Shown piece by piece: positions 33,925-44,279 of a stretch of 64,000 nucleotides of DNA; position 1 is the stretch's first letter, and the number at the start of each line of letters is the position of its first letter. The notes under the pieces are model-generated. The model ran no database searches, was not told where the DNA came from, and worked only from the letters and a program-made list of their open reading frames with translations. Source of the stretch: Nannocystis punicea (GTDB lineage Bacteria; Myxococcota_A; Polyangia; Nannocystales; Nannocystaceae); contig NZ_CP114040.1 in assembly GCF_026965555.1 (NCBI RefSeq), forward strand, positions 11,982,001 through 12,046,000, given 5' to 3'. Position numbers and translations under genes: made by a program.

Positions 33925-35109
33925 GTGCCCGCCGTCCTCGTCCCCGATCGCCTCACCCGCCACGTCGCAGCCGGTCATCCGTGGCTGTACGTCGACGCCG
34001 TCCCCGAGGTCGTCGGCGCCCGCACCGGCGACCTCGTCACCCTGCTCGGCCAGGGTCGGCGGCCGATCGGTCACGCCCTGTTCGACGCCGACTCGCCGAT
34101 CGCCCTCCGCGTGGTCGCCACGCGCAAGGACGAGCACCCCGGCCCTGCGTTGTGGCGGCGGCGCATCGAGGCCGCCTGGCGCCTGCGTCAGACCACCCTC
34201 GACCTCTCGGCCACCGACGCCTACCGCGTCCTGCACGGCGAGGGCGATCGCCTGCCCGGCGTCGTCGTCGACCTCTACGCCGGCTGCGCCGTGCTCAAGC
34301 TCGACACCCCCGCCTGGCTGCCGCACCTGGGCGACCTCACCGAGGCGATCGTCGACGTCGTCCGCCCGCGCTCGCTGTGGTTCAAGGGTCTGAGCGGCCA
34401 GCGCGGCGGCGACGACGTGCCCGCGCAGCAGCGCCCGCGCGTGCTCGCGGGCGAGGAGCCGCCGCAGCGCGCGGAGATCCACGAGCACGGCATGCGCATG
34501 TACGTCGACGTCCGGCGCGGCCAGAAGACCGGCATGTTCCTCGACCAGCGCGAGAACCGGCGCCTCGTCCGTCAGGTCGCGCGTGGCCGCGAGACCCTCA
34601 ACCTGTTCTCGTACACCGGCGGCTTCTCCCTCGCCGCCGCCCTCGGCGGGGCCCCGCGCGTCACCAGCGTCGACCTCGCGCGCAACGCAGTCGACGCCGC
34701 CCGCGACAACTTCGTCGCCAACGACCTCGACCCCGCCGCCCACGCCTTCGTCGCCGCCGACGCCTTCGCCTTCCTCGAGGACACCGCCGGCGCCGCCTAC
34801 GACCTCGTCGTCGTCGACCCGCCCTCGTTCGCGCCCAACGCCCGGTCCGTGCGCGCCGCCGAGGCCGCCTACGCCCGCCTCAACGCCAGCGCCCTGCGCC
34901 AGGTCCGTCCCGGCGGCCTGCTGGCCGCCGCCAGTTGTTCGAGCCATGTCCCGATGGACATGTTTTTAAAAATTCTCGGCGAGTCGGCCCGCCAGGCCCG
35001 CCGCCCGCTGCGCCTGCTCGAGGTGCGAGGCGAACCGCCCGACCACCCGACCCCGCTGCACTTCCCCGAGGGCCGCTACCTCAAGTTCGTGCTCGCGCTG
35101 GCCGAGTGA
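33925..35109 (+). CDS. rlmI: SAM-dependent rRNA methyltransferase, RlmI/YccW-like
   Basis: 394 residues, GTG start at 33925. The N-terminal PUA-like region (HPWLYVDAVPEVVGARTGDLV; YRVLHGEGDRLPGVVVDLYAG) is followed by a Rossmann methyltransferase domain: GQKTGMFLDQRENRR, NLFSYTGGFSLAAALGG (SAM loop), VDLARNAVDAARDN, YDLVVVDPPSF (catalytic DPPSF) and AAASCSSHVPMDMF. This is the layout of enzymes making m5C in 23S rRNA. The SCSSH motif is directly followed by a perfect palindrome with an A/T-rich tail (tttttaaaaattctc), giving rare codons for MFLKIL. The exact methylated base cannot be read from sequence. Confidence 0.9.
   Translation: MPAVLVPDRLTRHVAAGHPWLYVDAVPEVVGARTGDLVTLLGQGRRPIGHALFDADSPIALRVVATRKDEHPGPALWRRRIEAAWRLRQTTLDLSATDAYRVLHGEGDRLPGVVVDLYAGCAVLKLDTPAWLPHLGDLTEAIVDVVRPRSLWFKGLSGQRGGDDVPAQQRPRVLAGEEPPQRAEIHEHGMRMYVDVRRGQKTGMFLDQRENRRLVRQVARGRETLNLFSYTGGFSLAAALGGAPRVTSVDLARNAVDAARDNFVANDLDPAAHAFVAADAFAFLEDTAGAAYDLVVVDPPSFAPNARSVRAAEAAYARLNASALRQVRPGGLLAAASCSSHVPMDMFLKILGESARQARRPLRLLEVRGEPPDHPTPLHFPEGRYLKFVLALAE
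34945..34972. repeat. Perfect TGTCC-N4-GGACA palindrome with A/T-rich tail in rlmI
   Basis: CATGTCC CGAT GGACATG (34945-34962) is a 7-bp perfect stem with a 4-base loop, followed by tttttaaaaa. It lies inside codons for HVPMDMFLK, with no extra residues compared with the usual spacing of this motif region in the family. Confidence 0.75.
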
Positions 35110-35247
35110 TTTTTCAGCGCTTCATCGCCGCCCGCTGCGGCTCGCAGTCCGCCACGAACCCCCCGACCGCGCGGCTCTTCGCAACCGGCCGCGCGATCGC
35201 TGCAGTTCCGCGGGTCGCTGCCTCGAGCTCGTGCGCGCACCGGCCGT

Positions 35248-35580
35248 TCACTTCACCGCCAGCAGCTCGACCTCGAACAGCAGCGCCGCCCGCGGGGGGA
35301 TGACGTCGGAGAAGCCGCGGCGGCCGTAGCCGAGGTGCTGCGGGATCGTCAGGCGACGCTTGCCGCCGACCTTCATGCCGACCACGCCCTGGTCCCAGCC
35401 CTTGATGACATCGCCGGCCCCGAGCTGGAAGTTGAACGGGCGCCCGCGATCGAGCGAGCTGTCGAACTTCGTGCCGCCCTCGACCAGCCAGCCGGTGTAG
35501 TGCACGCTGACCTGCTTGCCCGCCTCGGCGGTCGCGCCGGTGCCGACGACGATGTCCTCGATCTGTAGCTCTTCGGTCAT
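35248..35580 (-). CDS. FKBP-type peptidyl-prolyl cis-trans isomerase
   Basis: 110 residues, a single FKBP domain without signal peptide, so cytoplasmic. Motifs: [19 protein letters not shown], the [20 protein letters not shown] stretch and [15 protein letters not shown], ending [17 protein letters not shown]. Active-site aromatics (Tyr in VHYTG, Phe in FDSS, Trp in KGWDQG, Tyr in LGYG) are all present. It accelerates proline isomerisation during folding. The gene stands alone, convergent with the RlmI-like gene and 135 bases away from its stop. Confidence 0.96.
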   Translation of the reverse strand: MTEELQIEDIVVGTGATAEAGKQVSVHYTGWLVEGGTKFDSSLDRGRPFNFQLGAGDVIKGWDQGVVGMKVGGKRRLTIPQHLGYGRRGFSDVIPPRAALLFEVELLAVK

Positions 35581-36297
35581 ACCCGAGCCTAGCGCACCTG
35601 CCGAGCTCTGTCGCCTCGCCAGACCGGCCGCATCGCCCTGCTACCGCCGTTCGCACGCGACTTCGCGCGCTCATCCTTGGCCACGCGACGGCCTCTCCGG
35701 CCCTCGCCTGCGTTGCAGCACATCGACACGACCGAGGTCACCACCGCCTTCGTCGACGACCGCGATCGCAACCGACGCGACCACCACCGCGATCATCGAG
35801 CCACTCGTCGCCAGGCACGACACCACCACCGGCACCGGGCCGGGCACGACCTCCACCACCGGCGCGCCGACCACCCGAGCCGCTCTTGACGCGCAGGAGT
35901 GCATCCTCACCCTCTGCCGCACGCGACTCCTCGGCGACCTCTCGACCTCGAGGACCAGCGCGCCGGGCCAGGCGATCCGTCGCGCTTCGCCGGCCGCGAC
36001 GCCCACGCCGTCGACGACCCGGCCCCGGAAGTCACCGAGGGGACCCTCCACCGCACCTGCCCACCGAGACCGCATCTCGCGGCCCCACGCGCCACCACGA
36101 CTTCGAGCTCACGCGGCGTGAGCCCCGACGAGCGGCACCGACGAGCCGAGGTAGTTCCCGAGCACCGGCATCCGCACGACTTTCGTCTCATGCGACGGCG
36201 AGATCGCAAATAACCCGCTCCAGGTGAGCCCGCGGCGGATCGTCGCAGCCCGCCGCGCGGTGGTCATGCTGGTCCGGACGCGCTAGCTTCACGCTCG
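35581..36297. pseudogene. Spacer with a possible decayed lipoprotein remnant
   Basis: 717 bases without an acceptable intact gene. One plus-strand frame from about 35710 to 36000 reads a Thr-rich stretch (TTAIATDATTTAIIE; HDTTTGTGPGTTSTTG) like the linkers of the lipoproteins in this window. It then continues without recognisable domain, lacks an attached signal peptide, and neighbouring frames are equally open. A broken lipoprotein gene is the best explanation, but chance cannot be excluded. Confidence 0.3.
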
Positions 36298-36603
36298 ATG
36301 CTCAACACCGAGATCGGTCGGTTCCGCCTGGTCAGCCTCCTCGAAGGCGTCTCGTTCCTCGTGCTGCTCGGGATCGCCATGCCGCTCAAGTACGCCGCCG
36401 GCATCCCCGAAGCCGTGCGTTACGTCGGCTGGGCTCACGGCCTCCTGTTCGTGCTCTTCATCCTCGCCCTGCTGTCGGCGTCGACGGCAGCCCGCTGGCC
36501 GCTGTCGAAGATCGCCGGCGCCTTCATCGCCAGCGTCGTCCCCTTCGGCGCCTTCGTGCTCGAGCGTCGCCTCCGCGAAGAGGAGCGGGCCGCCGCGCGC
36601 TGA
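36298..36603 (+). CDS. DUF3817 small integral membrane protein
   Basis: 101 residues, ATG at 36298. The product begins MLNTEIGRFRLVSLLEGVSFLVLLGIAMPLKY-like, then WAHGLLFVLFILALL and KIAGAFIASVVPFGAFVLERR: three membrane helices with the conserved Glu in LLEGVSF and the WAHG motif of DUF3817/YdzA proteins. Function is unknown. The start of the DNA methylase gene is only five bases after the stop, so the two may share a transcript, although no functional link is known. Confidence 0.88.
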   Translation: MLNTEIGRFRLVSLLEGVSFLVLLGIAMPLKYAAGIPEAVRYVGWAHGLLFVLFILALLSASTAARWPLSKIAGAFIASVVPFGAFVLERRLREEERAAAR

Positions 36604-36608
36604 TCCTC

Positions 36609-39600
36609 ATGTCGCCGCCGCGCGCCCTGGTCGAGCAGATCGCCGCCGCCCTCGACGCGGTCCTCCTCGCGCCGAGCCCCGAGCTGGTCCGCGCCGCCGA
36701 GCAGGACGGCGCCGCCGCCCACGCCGAGCTCCTCGCCCGCGCCCTGCTGTCTCTCCCGGCCGAGCACTTCTCCGAAGCTGTCCCTTCCGACCTGTCCTTT
36801 CCGTCGGCCGCGGAGCCGACCTCGGCGCCCGTCGAGCGACCGCCCGGCGCCTCACGCGACCTGTCCCTTCGGCCATCCTCGCACCTCACCGCCTCCGGCC
36901 CGGACCCTCCTGAGCCGGCGCCCGCTCCGCACGACCTGTCCCTTCTGCCATCTCCGCCCCTCGCGCCCTCCGGCCCCGACCCGCCCGCGCCCGCGCACGT
37001 CCCATTCGACCTGTCCCCTCGGACATCCTCGCTCCTCGCGCCCTCGGGCCCCGACCCGCCCGCGCCGCACGACCTGTCTCTTCAGCCATCTCTCGCCCCT
37101 TCGGAACCCGACCCGCCGGCGCACGCTCCGCCCGCCGCGCATGACCCGTCCCCTCGGACATCCTCGCTCCTCGGGCCCTCGGGCCCCGACCCGCCCGATT
37201 CGGCGCGTGACCCGCCCGCTCCGCGCGACCCGTCCTTTCGGCCATCTCCGCCTCTTGCAGCCCCAGGTCCGGACCCTCCCGCGTTGACGCCCGTCCCTCG
37301 CGACCTGTCCCTTCGGCCATCTCCACCATTCGCCTCCTCGGGCCCCGACCCGCCCGCTCGTCTCGAGCCCCCGGCCCCCGCCCCCCGCGTCGCGCCACCT
37401 GTCCCTCGGGACCTGTCCTCTCACACCTCCGATCTCCCGCCTGCGGCCCCGGAGCTGCTCCCCATCGAGGCGCTCGGCGAGGTCTACGCCGCCCTCGTGG
37501 GCCGCCGGATCGCCCGCATCGACCCGGGAGCCTTCCCGCTGCGCGACCTCCACGGCCGCACCACCTGGATCGCCTTGCCCGAGCTCCTCGCCGTCCCTGC
37601 GGCCTCGCGGGCGCACCACCTGCGCAGCCTCGGCTTCTCCCGCGAAGCAGCGCGGCGGTGCACCCGCGAGCTCGCCGACGTCACCGACGAGGCCGTCGCG
37701 CGCAGCGTCCTCGCGCGCGCGCGCGGCGACCCTCCCGGCCGCCCGGGTGACCTGGTCTTTCAGCCATGTCCCGATCGCCGCCGGGCCGGCGCCTACTACA
37801 CCCCGCGCCTCCTCGCGGACGCGGTCGTCCGCGCCACCCTGCGGCCCTTGCTCGCCGCGCTGGGCCCCGCGCCGACTCCCGACGACCTGCTCCGGCTGAA
37901 GCTCTGCGACCCTGCCATGGGCTGCGGCGTGTTCCTCCTCGCCGTCGTCCGCCGGCTCGCCGCCCACCTCGTCGACGCCTGGGCCCGCGCTGGCCTCGTC
38001 TTGCCCGATCGGCACCGCCGCGCCCGCCGGCTCGTCGTCGAGCATTGCGTCTTCGGCGTCGACGCCGACCCCTTCGCCGTCGCCCTCGCCCGACGCTCGC
38101 TCTGGCTGCTCTTCGGGACAGGTGACCCGCCGCCGGAGTTCCTCGACAAAAGTCTCCGCCACGGCGACGCTCTCGTCGGTCTCGACCTCGACCGCCTGCG
38201 CGCCTTCCACTGGAAGCCTGGTCCGCCCCGGCCTGCGATCGCCGCTGCAGTCGCCCGCGCCCCTGGCCTCGCGGCCCGGCTCGGCGACCTCGTCGTCGGC
38301 GCCTTCCTGTCCCAGCGGACAGATCGGGACCGCGAACGCGAGCGCCGCCGCCGGCTCCTCGCCGTCGAGGCCGCGCTCGCGCGCAGCGAGGATCTACCCA
38401 CCTTCCCGGTCCCCGCCCCGCTCGCCCCGCCGCTGCACTGGCCGCTCGCCTTCCCGCACCTCTTTTCGGCCTTCGTCGGCAACCCCCCGTTCCTCGGCGG
38501 CAGCCAGATCTCCGGCGCCTTCGGCGAACCCTACCTCGCCTGGCTGCTCGCCCTCCACGCCGGCTCCCACGGCAACGCCGACCTGTGCGCCCACTTCCTC
38601 CGCCGCGTCGACGGCCTCCTCGCCGCCAGCGGCACGATCGGCTTCATCGCCACCAACACCATCGGCCAGGGCGACACGAGGACCACCGGCCTGCAGCCCC
38701 TGCTCGCCCGCGGCCACGTCCTCTACGACGTCACCCGCGACCTGCCCTGGCCGGAGGCCGCCGTCGTCACCGTGGCGCTCGTGCACCTCGCCCGCGGCGA
38801 CGCGGCAGCCGCAGCCCGGCCATACCAGCTGCGCGAGCCTGCTCCCGCCTCCGGACCCACGGCCGACCTGCCCGCCGCAGAGCCCAACCTGTCCCGAGGA
38901 CCATCTCCTCTCTCGGACCCCTCCGACTCTCTTCACCTGTCCCGAGAGCCATCTCCTCTCTCGGACCCCGCCGACTCTCTCGATATGTCCCGAGAGCCAT
39001 CTCCTCTCTCGGATCTCTCCGACCCCCCCGCCGCTCCTCTCTCGGACCCCTCAGCCTCGCCCAACCTGTCCCGCGAGCCATCTCCTCTCTCGGACCCCTC
39101 CGACTCTCTCGACCTGTCCCGAGAGCCATCTCGTCTCTCAGGCCCATCCAACCCCCTCGCCGTCTCTCGCAACACCTCAAATCTCTCCGACCCAGCCGCC
39201 ACTCACGACCTGTCCCGCGGGACATCTAATCTCTCGAGCTCCTCCGACCTCCCCGCTCTCTCGCCACACCGCTCCCGAGAACCCTCCCCCTCGATCCCCC
39301 CGGACGAGACACTCGACTGGCCCCCGCGCACCCACGTGACCCGGCTCGTCCCCGCCCTCTCCTCGCGCCTCCATACCGGCCACGAGCTGCCCGATCCGCG
39401 CCCGCTGGCGGCGAACAGCCGGATCGGCTTCGCCGGCAGCAAGGTCTACGGCCAGGGCTTTCTCCTCACCGCCGGGGAGCGTTCCGCCCTGGTGACTCGC
39501 GACCCGCGCAACGCCTCGCGGATCTTCCCGTACCTCGGGGGTGACGACATCAATCGCGGAGGCGGTCCGCGGCGCTTCGTCATCAACTTCGGCGCCTGCA

Positions 39601-40298
39601 GCCTCGCCGAGGCCGAGGCGTACCCGGAGCTTTTGGCCCTCGTGCGCGAGCGCGTCAAGCCGGAGCGCGACCGCAACCCCCGCGAGTTTCGCCGCCGGCA
39701 CTGGTGGCGCTTCGGCGAGCCCGCGCCCGGCCTCTATTCGGCGCTCCGCGGCCTCGATCGGTGTGTCGTCAATTCGCAGGTCGGCAAACACCTCGTCTTC
39801 GACCTCGCGACCACCGACTATGTCTATAGCCATACCACGTACGTCTACGCCAGCCCTGCCCCGCTCAGCCTGTTCGCCGTGCTGCAATCGCGGGTGCACG
39901 AGGTCTGGGCCCGCCGCCTCGCCTCGTCGATGAAGACCGACCTGCGCTACTCGATCGCCGATTGCTTCCACACCTTCCCGTTCCCCTCGCCCGGCCCCCG
40001 CCTCGACACCCCCGCGCTCGCCTCGCTGGCCCTGCGGCTGCTCGGCGCGCGTGCAGCCGCCCTCGCGAGCGCCCCCCGCACCCTCACGAGCCTCTACAAC
40101 GACCTCCAGGGCCCGCGCCGCGAGCCGCACCTCGACGCGCTGCGGGCCGCCCACGACGACCTCGACCGCGCGGTGCTGGGCGCCTACCCGTGGAGCGACC
40201 TGCGACTGCCCCCATGGCCGCAGCCGCTGGCGGGCGAGCCCGTCGCCGCCGAGCTGTTCGACCGCCTCCTCGCCCTCAACGCCGCCGCAGCCCGCTGA
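36609..40298 (+). CDS. Orphan N6-adenine DNA methyltransferase (Eco57I/MmeI-like) with two repeat-derived insertions
   Basis: 1229 residues. Residues 1-55 are helical; residues about 56-275 are Pro/Ser-rich low complexity; about 280-380 match the pre-methylase region (LGEVYAALVGRRIARIDPG, RAGAYYTPRLLADAVV). Motif I DPAMGCGVFLLAVVR starts at Asp434, motif IV NPPF at Asn625. A second Ser/Pro low-complexity block covers about 760-895 (repeats of LSREPSPLSDPSDS). A target-recognition region follows (SRIGFAGSKVYGQGFLL; LQSRVHEVWARRLASSMK; DCFHTFPFPSP), typical of MmeI/Type IIG enzymes. No nuclease domain, helicase or restriction partner is visible, so it probably methylates without cutting. Both insertions are built from the iterated palindrome of this window. 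Possible BREX/DISARM ancestry is not supported by neighbours. Confidence 0.87.
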   Translation: MSPPRALVEQIAAALDAVLLAPSPELVRAAEQDGAAAHAELLARALLSLPAEHFSEAVPSDLSFPSAAEPTSAPVERPPGASRDLSLRPSSHLTASGPDPPEPAPAPHDLSLLPSPPLAPSGPDPPAPAHVPFDLSPRTSSLLAPSGPDPPAPHDLSLQPSLAPSEPDPPAHAPPAAHDPSPRTSSLLGPSGPDPPDSARDPPAPRDPSFRPSPPLAAPGPDPPALTPVPRDLSLRPSPPFASSGPDPPARLEPPAPAPRVAPPVPRDLSSHTSDLPPAAPELLPIEALGEVYAALVGRRIARIDPGAFPLRDLHGRTTWIALPELLAVPAASRAHHLRSLGFSREAARRCTRELADVTDEAVARSVLARARGDPPGRPGDLVFQPCPDRRRAGAYYTPRLLADAVVRATLRPLLAALGPAPTPDDLLRLKLCDPAMGCGVFLLAVVRRLAAHLVDAWARAGLVLPDRHRRARRLVVEHCVFGVDADPFAVALARRSLWLLFGTGDPPPEFLDKSLRHGDALVGLDLDRLRAFHWKPGPPRPAIAAAVARAPGLAARLGDLVVGAFLSQRTDRDRERERRRRLLAVEAALARSEDLPTFPVPAPLAPPLHWPLAFPHLFSAFVGNPPFLGGSQISGAFGEPYLAWLLALHAGSHGNADLCAHFLRRVDGLLAASGTIGFIATNTIGQGDTRTTGLQPLLARGHVLYDVTRDLPWPEAAVVTVALVHLARGDAAAAARPYQLREPAPASGPTADLPAAEPNLSRGPSPLSDPSDSLHLSREPSPLSDPADSLDMSREPSPLSDLSDPPAAPLSDPSASPNLSREPSPLSDPSDSLDLSREPSRLSGPSNPLAVSRNTSNLSDPAATHDLSRGTSNLSSSSDLPALSPHRSREPSPSIPPDETLDWPPRTHVTRLVPALSSRLHTGHELPDPRPLAANSRIGFAGSKVYGQGFLLTAGERSALVTRDPRNASRIFPYLGGDDINRGGGPRRFVINFGACSLAEAEAYPELLALVRERVKPERDRNPREFRRRHWWRFGEPAPGLYSALRGLDRCVVNSQVGKHLVFDLATTDYVYSHTTYVYASPAPLSLFAVLQSRVHEVWARRLASSMKTDLRYSIADCFHTFPFPSPGPRLDTPALASLALRLLGARAAALASAPRTLTSLYNDLQGPRREPHLDALRAAHDDLDRAVLGAYPWSDLRLPPWPQPLAGEPVAAELFDRLLALNAAAAR
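36777..37430. repeat. First palindrome-derived expansion in the methylase gene
   Basis: About nine CCTG/CCCG-N10-CANN units spaced roughly 60-85 bases apart, each encoding a version of RDLSLRPS or DLSPRTS between PSGPDPPAP linkers. The unit at 37012-37025 is a perfect TGTCC CCTC GGACA. The first (36777) and last (37398) members are two-step ladders. Confidence 0.8.
38888..39300. repeat. Second palindrome-derived expansion in the methylase gene
   Basis: Tandem units of about 48 bases built on cctgtcccgagagccatctc followed by ctctcggacccctccgactc, coding for LSREPSPLSDPSDS. Most copies keep CCTG-N10-CATC; the copy at 39211-39224 is a perfect TGTCC CGCG GGACA. A single unit at 38308-38321 (TGTCC CAGC GGACA) lies between the two expansions. 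Confidence 0.85.
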
Positions 40299-40419
40299 CG
40301 CCTCCTCGCCGTCACGCCTCGCGCACCCGCGCGCGACTGCGATCCGCGAGTCGACCCGCTGCGAGAGGCATGTCACCCCATTGCGCTCATCCGGCCTGCC
40401 GCTCGCCCAGCGGCACGGC

Positions 40420-41172
40420 TCACGCCGCGTCGGCCGGCAGCTCGATCAGCCGGAAGTGCGGCCCTTCCGGGTGCAGCCGGCGCATCAGCGGCAGGGCCAC
40501 GTTGTAGACCGGCACCCCGTTGCTCATATGTCCTTCGGGACAGCCCTTGTGCGCGTGGCCGTGGATCACCGCCGACACCGGGTAGCGCATCAGCGGCTCC
40601 TCGAGCCGGCTCGAGCCGAGGAACGGGAAGATCTCGAGCGGCTCGCCCTCCACGGTCGCGCGGATCGGCGAGTAGTGCAGCAACGCCAGCCGCTGCGACG
40701 TGCGCAGGCGGGCCAGCGCCGACTCGAGCTTGAGCGCCTCGTCGAGGGTCTCGCGGACGAACGCCTTGGTCCCGGCCTCGCCCCAGGGGCCGAGCGAGTA
40801 GCGGCCGAAGCCGCCGCAGAAGCCCTTGATCCCGGCGATCCCGACCCCGCGGACCTCGATCGACTCCCCGTCGAGCACCGTCACTCCCGCGGCGGTCAAG
40901 ATCTCCTTCACCTCCGTCTCGTGGCCGGACTCGTAGTCGTGGTTGCCGAGCACCGCCACGATCGACGCCCGCAGCCCGTGGAGCTCGCGCGCCAGCACGT
41001 GGGCCTCCTCGGGCAGCCCGTAGTCGGTCAGGTCGCCGCACATCACCAGCACGTCGGCGGCCTGGGCGGCCTGCTGCAGCAGCGGCGCCAGCGTCCCGTG
41101 CGAGTGCTTGGTGCAGTGGAGATCGCTCACCGCTGCGATTCGGATGGTCGTACCCGTCGCTCCGTCGGTCAT
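40420..41172 (-). CDS. Calcineurin-like metallophosphoesterase
   Basis: 250 residues. The metal-binding signature is complete: AAVSDLHC (DxH), VMCGDLTDYG (GDxxD), AVLGNHDYES (GNHD/E), LLHYSP and VIHGHAHKG (GHxH). The protein is cytoplasmic and could act on nucleotides, phosphoproteins or phospholipids; the sequence does not tell which. Its start is three bases after the stop of the nucleotidyltransferase gene, so they form an operon. The codons after GHAHKG contain a perfect TGTCC TTCG GGACA palindrome (40529-40542), which supplies CPEGHMSNG. Confidence 0.92.
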   Translation of the reverse strand: MTDGATGTTIRIAAVSDLHCTKHSHGTLAPLLQQAAQAADVLVMCGDLTDYGLPEEAHVLARELHGLRASIVAVLGNHDYESGHETEVKEILTAAGVTVLDGESIEVRGVGIAGIKGFCGGFGRYSLGPWGEAGTKAFVRETLDEALKLESALARLRTSQRLALLHYSPIRATVEGEPLEIFPFLGSSRLEEPLMRYPVSAVIHGHAHKGCPEGHMSNGVPVYNVALPLMRRLHPEGPHFRLIELPADAA

Positions 41173-41175
41173 CCG

Positions 41176-41973
41176 TCACCTGCCGTGCTTGTCGATCGCG
41201 GCCGTCCAGTGGGCGATGTCTTCGCGGGACATCCAGTGCTCTTCGAGCCGCGCATCGGCCAGCTCCCAGCGGTCGATGTCGGTGAGGTATTGCTGTCTCG
41301 AGAGCAATGTCCCTTTGCACATGCTCTTTTGAACATCATTGTCGTGGCGCAGGCGGCCGAGCAGGTGGGCCATCACCCGCCTGGGGATCTTGCCCTGCTC
41401 GCCGGGGTAGATGAAGCCGAACAGGATCAGGTGCGACAGCAGCACGCGGAAGTGGTCGCCGAAGCGATCGACCAGGCGCGGCCAGTCGAGCACGTCGGCG
41501 CAGGCGCGCAGGACGTGGGCCACGTCGGCGCCGTCGAAGCGCTCGCGCTCCATGATGAACGCCTTGCTCCACACCATCTCCTCGGGCGGCACCAGCAGCA
41601 CGTCCTGCTCGAGCACCACGTCGCGGCGGGCGTGGTCGAACCACCCCCTGTCGACGCGGGCGACCGCGTTGCCGGAGCTGAAGATGACGTCGACGAAGTC
41701 CTCGCCGCAGTGGGCCTTGCCGAGCCAGTGCGGGAACGTCAGGTCGCAGTTGTAGCCCTCGGCCTCCAGCACCTCGAGCGTGCGCTCCGCGTCCTCGGGC
41801 AGCACGAAGATGTCGAGGTCCTTGGTGTGGCGCTCGATGCCCGTGTAGCGGGCGAAGGCATAGGCCCCGCCGACCATGAAGGGCACCTGCGCCGCCGTCA
41901 GCGCGGTCATCGTGCGGACGTAGAACGTCCGGGCCTGCGGGTCCACGAAGTCGGTCAAGCGCGCCTCCGTCAT
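41176..41973 (-). CDS. Nucleotidyltransferase-fold protein
   Basis: 265 residues from ATG at 41973 (MTEARLTDFVDPQARTFYVR). The N-terminal part carries the pol-beta-type fold signature VPFMVGGAYAFARYTGIERH followed by TKDLDIFVLPED, where the Asp-x-Asp of KDLDIF is the metal site, plus FVDVIFSSG as a third acidic strand. Similar proteins are annotated as nucleotidyltransferase family or AbiEii-like, but no paired antitoxin is present here. The target, a nucleotide or an RNA/protein acceptor, is unknown. The coding region near its end (HDNDVQKSMCKGTLLSRQ) is written by a palindrome ladder at 41292-41337. Confidence 0.85.
   Translation of the reverse strand: MTEARLTDFVDPQARTFYVRTMTALTAAQVPFMVGGAYAFARYTGIERHTKDLDIFVLPEDAERTLEVLEAEGYNCDLTFPHWLGKAHCGEDFVDVIFSSGNAVARVDRGWFDHARRDVVLEQDVLLVPPEEMVWSKAFIMERERFDGADVAHVLRACADVLDWPRLVDRFGDHFRVLLSHLILFGFIYPGEQGKIPRRVMAHLLGRLRHDNDVQKSMCKGTLLSRQQYLTDIDRWELADARLEEHWMSREDIAHWTAAIDKHGR
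41292..41337. repeat. Palindrome ladder in the nucleotidyltransferase gene
   Basis: Nodes GCTG (41292), AATG (41306), CATG (41320) and CATC (41334) are 14 bases apart, inside the reading frame near its 3' end. Its ctcttttgaa unit is A/T-rich for this genome. Confidence 0.65.
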
Positions 41974-42129
41974 GGGTTCTGGAGTCTGAGCACCGCTGCG
42001 CGAGGCGTCGAAGGGGCGTCCGCGGCGCCGCCGCAAAGTGTGCTTCGCGTCAATTTTCGTGGCCGGCGGCCCGATCGGCGGAGATCCCGCAGGGCTCGCG
42101 GCGCAGCCGGCGTCGCGTCCCAGCGGGCC

Positions 42130-43629
<1,500 letters not shown>

Positions 43630-44279
43630 GGCCGGCAGCATAAGAGAATTCGGGCCCGCGGCGCCATCGCGCGTCCGCTCACGCCTGGATTCACCCCCGA
43701 ACGCGACCGCCGGGCCCCCTTTCGCCGCGAGCACGCGCCCGGCCGGGCGACCTCGGGGCGGCTCCGCGGGTCGTGACCGCGCCGTCACCTGCGCCGCGCC
43801 CCCGCCGTCCGCCGGCCGCCCGCCGGCGCGGCCCGCACCCGGGAGATCGCCGCGCCCCCGCCGGCAGACTCTTGCCCGCGGTCAGGCCGGATGTCGCGCC
43901 GCCTCCGCGTGCGCCCGCGAGCCCCCGCCACGCGGCTGAGGCCGGTCGCTCGCGCACGCATTGCGGCGACGCGGCTCGACCTGTCCCTTCGACCATTGTC
44001 AAGTCACACCCCTGGTTACACAGCCCATTGCCGCGTCGCGGTGAATCATGCGTCTCCGACCGCGGAGGCCGCAATCGACAGAGTTTGTCCTCAGCACATT
44101 TGCCGCGTCCGCGATCGCCCCCCGCACCGTCGCTCGCAGGCCCCAGCCAATCTCTGTCCATGACGTCCAAGGTTCGAAATCACCGTTCCTCGCGATCGCC
44201 CATTGACGATGACGCGATTCAGGCCGGCGCGACCACTTGTCCGCCCCGGAGCGGGGGCCTATCCTCGCCCGCGATCGGC
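43630..44279. other. Divergent spacer between the kinase gene and the histidine kinase operon
   Basis: 650 bases. Open frames here are arginine/proline-rich shadows. One palindrome unit, CCTG-N10-CATT, is at 43979-43996. The stretch from 44000 to 44220 is less GC-rich and probably holds the promoter of the downstream operon, but I cannot define boxes. Confidence 0.5.

Noticed and set aside
36777-39300. CRISPR array
   Set aside because: Repeats here are coding, degenerate and lack uniform unique spacers; no cas gene is present.
41214-41234. GATG ... CATC pair in the nucleotidyltransferase gene
   Set aside because: Eleven bases separate the nodes, so it breaks the 14-bp step. A similar N11 case near 47380 was rejected for the same reason.
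43691-44170. 159-codon minus-strand frame in the spacer before the histidine kinase operon
   Set aside because: Gly/Arg-rich without motifs and without a convincing start.
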